Shown here one piece after another: positions 23,495-27,810 of a DNA stretch of 27,810 nucleotides (within the stretch, counting starts at the first letter, position 1; each line of letters begins with the position of its first letter). The notes under the pieces were generated by a model. It was not told where the DNA came from. It saw only the letters and a program-made list of their open reading frames with translations, and searched no databases. This DNA is from a virus: the IMG/VR virus record IMGVR_UViG_3300047477_000139, positions 1 through 27,810 of that record. One strand, 5' to 3'. The position numbers were made by a program, and so were the translations under genes.

Positions 23495-23860
23495 CTACCC
23501 CTTAGCTTCGGCGAACACAGGCACATCCCGTCCGTTGGCTGCGTGGTATGCCTGGACGATATGGACGGGGATGCGTCCCTTATCTGATACCGCGTATCCG
23601 TTCTTCGACGCCCAATAGCGGATGGCATCTAGTTCGGCGTTCGGTGCGCTTTTCTTCCGGGGCACCGAGGCGACTGTGGGTGCTATGCGTGGCACTTTCC
23701 TGGCGGCTTCTATGAAGGGTTCCAGGGCGGTGCGTAGCCGGTCAATGTTCTTGCTGGATAGGTCTAGCTCGTAAGTGTTGGCCCCCAGCGCAAAGGTGAT
23801 GGTTTCGTCTGCTTCCAGTTCGGGGTCTAGGTCATCGAACAGGGTCACTTTTTTGCCCAT
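23495..23860 (-). CDS. lsr2: Lsr2-like DNA-bridging protein
   Basis: 121 residues, ATG behind AAAGGGAACTAA. It starts KKVTLFDDLDPELEADETIT as in host Lsr2, followed by the dimerisation beta/helix segment (TYELDLSSKNIDRLRTALEP) and the C-terminal DNA-binding region IRYWASKNGYAVSDKGRIP. The KGRI motif at 94-97 replaces the RGR core that inserts into the AT-rich minor groove in Lsr2; one arginine-to-lysine change may alter affinity. Host Lsr2 silences foreign DNA; the phage copy may counter or mimic it, or act in the lysis-lysogeny choice. It follows the HNH gene with a 2-nt gap. Confidence 0.9.
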   Translation of the reverse strand: MGKKVTLFDDLDPELEADETITFALGANTYELDLSSKNIDRLRTALEPFIEAARKVPRIAPTVASVPRKKSAPNAELDAIRYWASKNGYAVSDKGRIPVHIVQAYHAANGRDVPVFAEAKG

Positions 23861-23862
23861 TG

Positions 23863-24366
23863 TTAGTTCCCTTTCAAGGAATGTTGTTGGCAGTTCGACA
23901 CGATACCCCTGTCGGCATTGTTGTGGGTGTAGAGGCTGTTCCTTAGCTTGATTGCGGCAGCTTCGGCTTCGGCTAGATCGGTGAAGCAGCCGCCGCTATA
24001 CCTGCGGTCTCCGTGGCGAACCTGAACTCGCCACCTCTTTATGTCTTTCTGCCAGGAAACCCCGCGTATGCCACTCTGGCTGTCTCGGTGGGCACCGGAA
24101 AGGTTCTCGATGTTCTGCTTGTTCGTTACAGGGCGCAGATGGTCAGGGTTTACACATCCCTTGTTGTAGCAGATGTGATCTAGGAACATGCCGTCCGGTA
24201 TCGGACCTACCATCCACTCGTAGGCAACCCGGTGGGCGCACTTCTTACGCAGGGAGGAATCCAGAAAAAATAAGCCGTATCCTGCGGGGTTTTTGCACGC
24301 TGTCCAGAACCAGCATTCGTCAGTCTTTTCGACCTTTGCCCAAAACCGGGCTTCAACTTTACTCAT
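23863..24366 (-). CDS. HNH endonuclease with AP2 DNA-binding domain
   Basis: 167 residues. Residues about 1-60 contain FWAKVEKTDECWFWTACKNP and HRVAYEWMVGPIPDGM, the usual N-terminus of phage HNH homing enzymes. The active site is LDHICYNKGCVNPDHLRPV (Asp63/His64, Asn73, His76). Residues about 99-146 are an AP2-type domain (GIRGVSWQKDIKRWRVQV ... FTDLAEAEAAA). Such genes are mobile and often lie next to essential genes. The upstream ribosome-binding site is weak, and the lsr2 site lies inside its 3' end. It could be an insertion between the repressor-integrase locus and lsr2. Confidence 0.9.
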   Translation of the reverse strand: MSKVEARFWAKVEKTDECWFWTACKNPAGYGLFFLDSSLRKKCAHRVAYEWMVGPIPDGMFLDHICYNKGCVNPDHLRPVTNKQNIENLSGAHRDSQSGIRGVSWQKDIKRWRVQVRHGDRRYSGGCFTDLAEAEAAAIKLRNSLYTHNNADRGIVSNCQQHSLKGN

Positions 24367-24647
24367 GTAGTAAGCCTACCGCTTCTGCTGGCTTCACGCC
24401 ATCCCTCTGTACTTACCTTCTCAAGCCAACCACGTTGTTCTTGTCTTTTGTCTTGCCCGTTGCGTCGTGTAGGTGACTCAAGCACTTCTTTGTTGTCTTC
24501 ACTCTTGGTGCTTGTTCCCCGTTCCCAAAGGCGACGGGCGCTGCGGTCCCAGCGTGGACGGTGGCGGCTTTCGGAAGGTTACTAAAGAGAGGAATACAGG
24601 GCTTTTGCGACAAGTCGGACACACGACACGCCGCCGTTATCCGATCG
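24367..24647. other. Non-coding gap between repressor-integrase ORF and HNH gene
   Basis: No convincing gene is seen in these 281 bases; the overlapping ORFs on both strands are Cys/Arg/Pro-rich and run antisense into the integrase-like region. It should contain the leftward promoter for HNH and lsr2, but no clear -35/-10 pair could be picked. If the neighbouring attP is functional, integrase arm sites might lie here. Confidence 0.5.
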
Positions 24648-25505
24648 TTATGAAACCCGTAACGGTGCAGGCTTCTGACCTGCATAAGCCGCCTCGGACA
24701 CTCCGCGCACTTCTGACTGCGACACCGCCACATACCGCTGAGTGGTGGCCACCGACACATGCCCCAAAGCCTCTTGAACAGCACGCAGATTCCCCGTCCC
24801 GGCATAGCCGCGTGTGGCATACCGGTGCCGCAACTTATGGATCGACCAGCCCTTAGGCATCAACCGGCCGATCAACTTCCCCACATGCTGTGGGGTGACG
24901 TGATCGCGCACCACATTCCCCCACCGATCCACACCAGGAAACAGAAAGCCGCCCCGGCCGTCCGAATGCTCGAGGATTTCCTGCGCTAAGTGTTCCGTAA
25001 TGGGCACCACCCGCTGCTTACCGCCCTTGCCGTGGACGATCAACGAATAGCCGATTGGCGGTTGATTATCTTTTGCTTCTACGTCAGGGCAAACAATCGG
25101 CGGCGGGTCTTCGCCAGTCACGCAATGTTCCCTGATAGTGCTATGTTTCGGGCTTAGCTTCCAATCGGACGGTTCTTGGTTCGAATCCAAGCGGGGGAGC
25201 TGGCTAACCGTGCCATTGGTGCTGGTGTCGGCCCCTGACTTATCACGTTTCGACGTGCCAGCAACCCCCGCGCCTATGAGGGATGCCGTGTTGTATCCGG
25301 TGATCTGCGCCCACGCATTGATGAAGGGCGGTTTCGGTGTGGTGCGTCCCGTTTCCCAATTGCTGATCGTGGACGAACTCACCCCCAGGACCTCGGCCAT
25401 CTCGTCTTGTTCAAGACCGGCCTTGATCCGCGCTAGACGAAGCAGGTCGCAGGTTTCGACCACAAGGTCCCTGCCGCTTTCGTAGTCGTCCAGTTTTCTG
25501 TTCAT
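24648..25505 (-). CDS. Repressor-attP-integrase fusion ORF
   Basis: 285 residues in one uninterrupted frame. Residues about 20-72 are an XRE-type HTH (QDEMAEVLGVSSSTISNWE at 33-51), as in phage immunity repressors. Residues about 103-117 (LPRLDSNQEPSDWKL) are encoded by the antisense of a tRNA 3' half. From about 152 it is a tyrosine-recombinase catalytic C-terminus: the beta-hairpin Lys in VHGKGGKQR (160/163), HKLR (His223, Arg226), LGH (His249) and Tyr258. The box I Arg and the arm- and core-binding domains are absent, so catalysis is unlikely. The ATG has no Shine-Dalgarno, so leaderless translation is possible. It may be a deletion fusion of separate rep and int genes. Confidence 0.8.
   Translation of the reverse strand: MNRKLDDYESGRDLVVETCDLLRLARIKAGLEQDEMAEVLGVSSSTISNWETGRTTPKPPFINAWAQITGYNTASLIGAGVAGTSKRDKSGADTSTNGTVSQLPRLDSNQEPSDWKLSPKHSTIREHCVTGEDPPPIVCPDVEAKDNQPPIGYSLIVHGKGGKQRVVPITEHLAQEILEHSDGRGGFLFPGVDRWGNVVRDHVTPQHVGKLIGRLMPKGWSIHKLRHRYATRGYAGTGNLRAVQEALGHVSVATTQRYVAVSQSEVRGVSEAAYAGQKPAPLRVS
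25158..25200 (+). other. tRNA 3'-half within ORF, probable attP core
   Basis: The plus strand contains a perfect T arm: CTTGG (25175-25179), loop TTCGAAT (25180-25186), CCAAG (25187-25191). It is followed by CGGGGGA plus G, fitting an acceptor 3' strand and discriminator. Upstream, CTTCCAA then TCGGA fits an anticodon loop (TCC, glycine) and stem 3' strand; the complementary 5' stem is missing, so this is not a whole tRNA. Phage attP cores copying a tRNA 3' end are common in actinobacteria. CCA is not encoded. Confidence 0.8.
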
Positions 25506-25587
25506 TACACAACGCTAGCCCCAGCTCGCAACCGGTGGCAAGAGCTGAAAGTCCCAGTTCAAAACGCATTGTGGCGTAGATCACTTG

Positions 25588-25610
25588 ATTGTCGGTTGAC
25601 AGCAAACAAT
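25588..25610. promoter_or_regulatory. Candidate operator and -35 element
   Basis: ATTGT and ACAAT form inverted arms, and inside them TGTC-GGTT-GACA is a smaller palindrome. TTGACA (25596-25601) matches a -35 consensus for rightward transcription; only a weak -10 (CAAGAT, 18 nt on) is visible. It lies between the divergent repressor ORF and the rightward small genes, exactly where a repressor operator would be expected. Confidence 0.45.
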
Positions 25611-25659
25611 GGTGCACTGCAAGATTGGCGTACACCACATTTTGAACAGGAGCTAGAAA

Positions 25660-25767
25660 ATGGAACGCGACCCCATCTGGGACACCATCATTGCGGCCGG
25701 ATCGCTGGCCGCGTTCATCCTAATCTTCGCCTATGCCCTTGCTGGCATGTGGCAGCCTTACGCCTGA
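25660..25767 (+). CDS. 35-residue single-TM membrane peptide
   Basis: ATG with AGGAG 7 nt upstream, an excellent ribosome-binding site. The peptide begins MERDPIWDTIIAAGSLAAFI, has one hydrophobic helix over residues about 9-30, and ends MWQPYA. It is the first rightward gene opposite the repressor, the place where cro or excise usually lies in related phages, but it has no HTH. The strong start signal supports expression; the function is unknown. Confidence 0.65.
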   Translation: MERDPIWDTIIAAGSLAAFILIFAYALAGMWQPYA

Positions 25768-26331
25768 TATAAAGGCACGCCGCTACGGCGTGTCGCACCG
25801 AATCTGTCGGTGCCCAATGCTTTACTGATAGGACAACTTCACAGTCACCGTAAACCCCCTGGCGTGTTCTGAGAAACAGTCCAGGCGAGACGGCCCACCA
25901 GGCCGGATGCCAGGGGATCACGGTGATAGCTTTACCTGGCACAGATTCACCAGGCGATCGTCGGTGCACCTACAGCGGTGCCGCTTCGCGCCGGTTTGTC
26001 TGTCACCATTGCCCGGAAGGGTCCGCCCTTCCAAGCACCACCTTTACGGGTGAGGTAACTGGCCGCTTCGGCGGTGATACGGGGATGGTGGGAATGATGT
26101 GCCGGGATTCGCACGGGCCGTCTGGCCATCCAATATGGGGCGACATACCTATATGGGTGCGGGGGATCAACGCCCCCGTCGTGCACCAAAACCGCCGGGG
26201 TTGAGCCGCCGCTTTGGGCAGCGCAGCGCCATCGTTGTGGGTTCGGTGGCCTATGCGGCTCCCCCGGCGGTCTCCCACCACAGGTTTACAACTGAATACG
26301 GCAACCAGATAACGCAACCAGGAGCTAGCTG
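25768..26331 (+). other. Hairpin-rich stretch without convincing gene
   Basis: 564 bp hold several stem-loops in series: two abutting hairpins at 25774-25813; CCTGG...CCAGG near 25859-25886; GCCAGG...CCTGGC enclosing ATCAC-G-GTGAT near 25909-25940; GGAAGGG-TCCG-CCCTTCC near 26021-26039; a CCGC-TTCG-GCGG tetraloop near 26062-26073; and GGTGC/GCACC around CGGGGG/CCCCCG at 26156-26187. Reading frames here (25923-26204, 26099-26332) lack good start signals. It could be a structured noncoding RNA, a long leader or an origin. Confidence 0.5.
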
Positions 26332-26574
26332 ATGCGATCGACTGACCCCCGTTTTGAAGACCTGTCCCACGACGGCCAAGTGGCTTTGGCTGTGTGGGCT
26401 TTGTTCGTGAAGGCCGAGCCGGCCGACCACGTTGCCTTACCTGATCCCGTGTATGCCCGTGCTGTGGGCGATATCGCCACCACGATCGGCCTGCGTTCCC
26501 GTAAGGCCCGGAACTACGAGGACATTCACCGGAAGCGCCGCAAGAACCGCACCAAGAAAGCGGTGTCGGTGTGA
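26332..26574 (+). CDS. Small helical basic protein, unknown function
   Basis: 80 residues, ATG behind AGGAGCTAGCTG. It starts MRSTDPRFEDLSHDGQVALA, has a helical middle with DPVYARAVGDIATTIGLRSR, and ends in a strongly basic tail (HRKRRKNRTKK) that could bind nucleic acid. It heads a run of tiny overlapping genes, and its stop overlaps the next GTG. No known family is recognised. Confidence 0.78.
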   Translation: MRSTDPRFEDLSHDGQVALAVWALFVKAEPADHVALPDPVYARAVGDIATTIGLRSRKARNYEDIHRKRRKNRTKKAVSV

Positions 26575-26750
26575 CCAAGAAAAGGTTGAAGCCGGTTGAA
26601 GCGCAGTTCGTGCCTTCTGATGCGGCGATCGCACGGTTCAAAACCGAGTTGGCTAAGTGCCCCAGTTGCCCGGTGTGCCACCGCAAGGTGGTGGCGGGGC
26701 AGAAGGTTGACGGCAGGCCCATGCACCTGTCTTGCCAGGGGCAGCGGTGA
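26571..26750 (+). CDS. 59-residue zinc-finger-like protein
   Basis: GTG start overlapping the upstream stop (GTGA). It begins MTKKRLKPVEAQFVPSDAAI and carries CPSCPVCHRK near residue 30-39 with a second pair around MHLSC, i.e. CxxC...HxxxC spacing suited to one zinc ion. The 3' end overlaps the next gene by four bases, again GTGA. Such small zinc-knuckle proteins are abundant in actinophage early regions and may modulate host transcription; this is inference. Confidence 0.72.
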   Translation: MTKKRLKPVEAQFVPSDAAIARFKTELAKCPSCPVCHRKVVAGQKVDGRPMHLSCQGQR

Positions 26751-26965
26751 AGGCCGCGCAACGTCTGACTGAACGTAATCAGTTGATGGAAACCCTGGCC
26801 GCGATCGACGCTTTGTTGCGGCAGTTGTTTGAAGGGCGCTACTCGAATCGGGTTGGCGCACAGTGCCGATCCCTGCTGGCTGAACGAACAGCGTTCGGGG
26901 AACGGTTATCCGAGCTGGGTGGCGATCCTGGCGAACTTCCCATGCCGGAAAGGTTGTGGCAGTAA
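26747..26965 (+). CDS. Small helical protein, unknown function
   Basis: 72 residues from GTG inside the previous stop; an upstream ATG at 26732 would overlap it by 19 bp and is less likely. Sequence KAAQRLTERNQLMETLAAID, LLRQLFEGRYSN and RSLLAERTAFGERLSELGGD predicts three helices, with a proline-rich end. No recognised domain. It ends TAA overlapping the next ATG. Confidence 0.68.
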   Translation: MKAAQRLTERNQLMETLAAIDALLRQLFEGRYSNRVGAQCRSLLAERTAFGERLSELGGDPGELPMPERLWQ

Positions 26966-27294
26966 TGAGTGAGCTTCCGCATCATTGCGCTAAGTGCACG
27001 TCCCGCTGGAACGGATACAGCACCGCCCACTGCGGTGCCTGCCATCTGACGTTCACCGGCATCACGGCTTTCGATAAGCACCGGGACGGTTCCCATACCG
27101 ATCGGGTGGGCCGGTTCTGTGTGGCCCCGGAAACGGTTGGCCTTGTCCTTAGCGGCCGCACCTACCCGTGCTGGGGGTTCCCTGGCCCGGATGGGGATGT
27201 GTGGGACGGCGGGGACGATGCCGAACCCCTGATGGGGCAGGCCGGTTTCGACGCTGTTGTCGATGAAATCTTAGAAAGGCGCGAAAATGTCTGA
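26965..27294 (+). CDS. FDXHR-type putative zinc-binding protein
   Basis: ATG 26965 overlaps the preceding TAA; GGAAAGG about 11 nt upstream favours it over the GTG at 26956. 109 residues. CAKCTSRWNGYSTAHCGACH followed by LTFTG and FDKHRDGSH is the FDXHR zinc-binding signature found in many actinophage proteins: two Cys pairs, then His-rich FD.HR. The C-terminal half has YPCWGFPGPDGDVWDGGDD and a helical end (FDAVVDEILERR). Role is unproven; metal binding is inferred from the motif. Confidence 0.8.
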   Translation: MSELPHHCAKCTSRWNGYSTAHCGACHLTFTGITAFDKHRDGSHTDRVGRFCVAPETVGLVLSGRTYPCWGFPGPDGDVWDGGDDAEPLMGQAGFDAVVDEILERRENV

Positions 27295-27517
27295 CGATTT
27301 GGCTTGGGAAGCTGACCACCACGAGTGGGACACCGACCACCTGGCCGAGGCGAAACTTCATTTGCAGCTTGCAGACGAGCAGATGCAGAAGATCGTGGCC
27401 CCCGCACTGGACACCCGGCTGATCCTGGCCGCAGTGCACGCATTAACCGCGATCGCGGAAGCATTGGAATCAGCATCGTTTCCTGATCTGCCGGTGTTTC
27501 CCGTCGAACACAAGTGA
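27287..27517 (+). CDS. Small acidic helical protein
   Basis: 76 residues, ATG with AAAGG upstream and 8 bp overlap with the previous gene. The N-terminus is acidic and His-rich (SDDLAWEADHHEWDTDHLAE), followed by two helices (KLHLQLADEQMQKIV; ILAAVHALTAIAEALESA). No family is recognised. Its stop overlaps the next GTG. Confidence 0.7.
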   Translation: MSDDLAWEADHHEWDTDHLAEAKLHLQLADEQMQKIVAPALDTRLILAAVHALTAIAEALESASFPDLPVFPVEHK

Positions 27518-27633
27518 ATAGCCCCCACTTCCACGTCAACAAGAAGACCGTTCAACGCCTGTTGGTGTTGGCGGTCTTTTTGTTGGCGGTGCTGACCTAC
27601 ATGGCCAGGGAAGTGATTCCGCCGGGGCTTTAA
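27514..27633 (+). CDS. 39-residue single-TM peptide
   Basis: GTG overlaps the previous TGA. It starts MNSPHFHVNKKTVQRLL, then one hydrophobic helix over about residues 15-31 with basic residues on the N-terminal side, and ends EVIPPGL. Overlap with the upstream gene and the positively charged flank support a real inner-membrane peptide. Function unknown. Confidence 0.6.
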   Translation: MNSPHFHVNKKTVQRLLVLAVFLLAVLTYMAREVIPPGL

Positions 27634-27678
27634 CCCGGCACCAACCCCAGTTAACCCGGCTTAGGAGCTAGCTACGCC

Positions 27679-27810
27679 ATGTTTATTGACAACTTTTCCT
27701 TCCACCCCCATGCCCTAGAGCGAATCCTCGACATGGCCGTTGACCCGGCCGAGATTCGCAACTGCTTGATGTTCCCCGACAAGGTGAAGCCTTCCCGCAA
27801 GTACGCCGAC
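27679..27810 (+). CDS. DUF4258-like small protein, N-terminal fragment
   Basis: ATG 9 nt after AGGAGCTAG; the frame runs off the window after 44 codons. FHPHALERILDMAVDPAEIR followed by MFPDKVKPSRKY resembles DUF4258, in which an N-terminal 'H..eR...rgi...ei...l..P..v' helix pair leads to a beta sheet. That family is toxin-like in places, but its phage role is not known. The rest lies outside the window. Confidence 0.6.
   Translation, partial: MFIDNFSFHPHALERILDMAVDPAEIRNCLMFPDKVKPSRKYAD

Noticed and set aside
24413-24856. Overlapping ORFs on both strands beside the integrase-like region
   Set aside because: Both are Cys/Arg/Pro-rich and overlap the integrase motifs in other frames.
25158-25200. 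A complete tRNA gene
   Set aside because: Only the 3' half is present; no D arm, anticodon 5' stem or 5' acceptor strand is found upstream.
25923-26204. Rightward 93-codon ORF with a CHHC motif
   Set aside because: GTG start lacks a ribosome-binding site, composition is atypical, and it lies across hairpins. Kept as an open possibility only.
26003-26761. Long leftward ORF of 252 codons
   Set aside because: It runs antisense to several well-supported overlapping small genes and has Pro/Arg/Ser-rich composition typical of a shadow frame.
1-27810. CRISPR array
   Set aside because: No regularly spaced repeat-spacer pattern was seen.

Overview
This window is part of a tailed-phage (siphovirus) genome infecting an actinobacterium. 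The evidence is the gene order (capsid, connector, tail, lysis, then an accessory arm), frequent GTG/TTG starts with 1-4 bp overlaps, a two-domain LysA-type endolysin, an Lsr2-like nucleoid protein and an NrdH-type redoxin. Base composition looks moderately GC-rich by eye. The host genus cannot be fixed from sequence alone; Rhodococcus, Gordonia and Mycobacterium are all reasonable. No lysin B (mycolyl esterase) gene is visible, and no DNA replication genes are present here.

Layout. 1-155: the 3' end of the major capsid gene, then a hairpin. 237-2148: a small acidic protein and the head-tail connector set (adaptor, stopper, HK97-gp10-like neck protein, tail terminator). 2192-3229: major tail protein with an Ig-like C-terminus, then a strong terminator. 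3360-4210: tail-assembly chaperones G and GT, joined by a -1 frameshift at CCCAAAA. 4217-8932: tape measure protein carrying an embedded Cys/His peptidase-like module. 9082-19968: tail-tip and fibre genes with repeatedly reused glycan-binding-like modules and a beta-helix tailspike. 19990-22840: endolysin, holin, a four-TM protein, a membrane-anchored coiled-coil protein and NrdH, closed by a nested terminator. All of these run rightward as one late block.

22858-25505 runs leftward: an HTH repressor-like ORF, an HNH-AP2 endonuclease, Lsr2 and three small genes converging on the lysis block. 25660-27810 runs rightward again: very small genes (membrane peptides, zinc-knuckle proteins, a DUF4258-like protein) preceded by a 560-bp hairpin-rich stretch with no convincing gene.

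The most interesting locus is 24648-25505. One leftward ORF joins an XRE-type repressor N-terminus, a tRNA 3'-half (a probable attP core) read antisense as protein, and the C-terminal part of a tyrosine integrase lacking the box I arginine and the N-terminal domains. Repressor-attP-integrase order is the hallmark of integration-dependent immunity. Here the repressor and integrase are fused in one frame, suggesting a collapsed or rewired switch.
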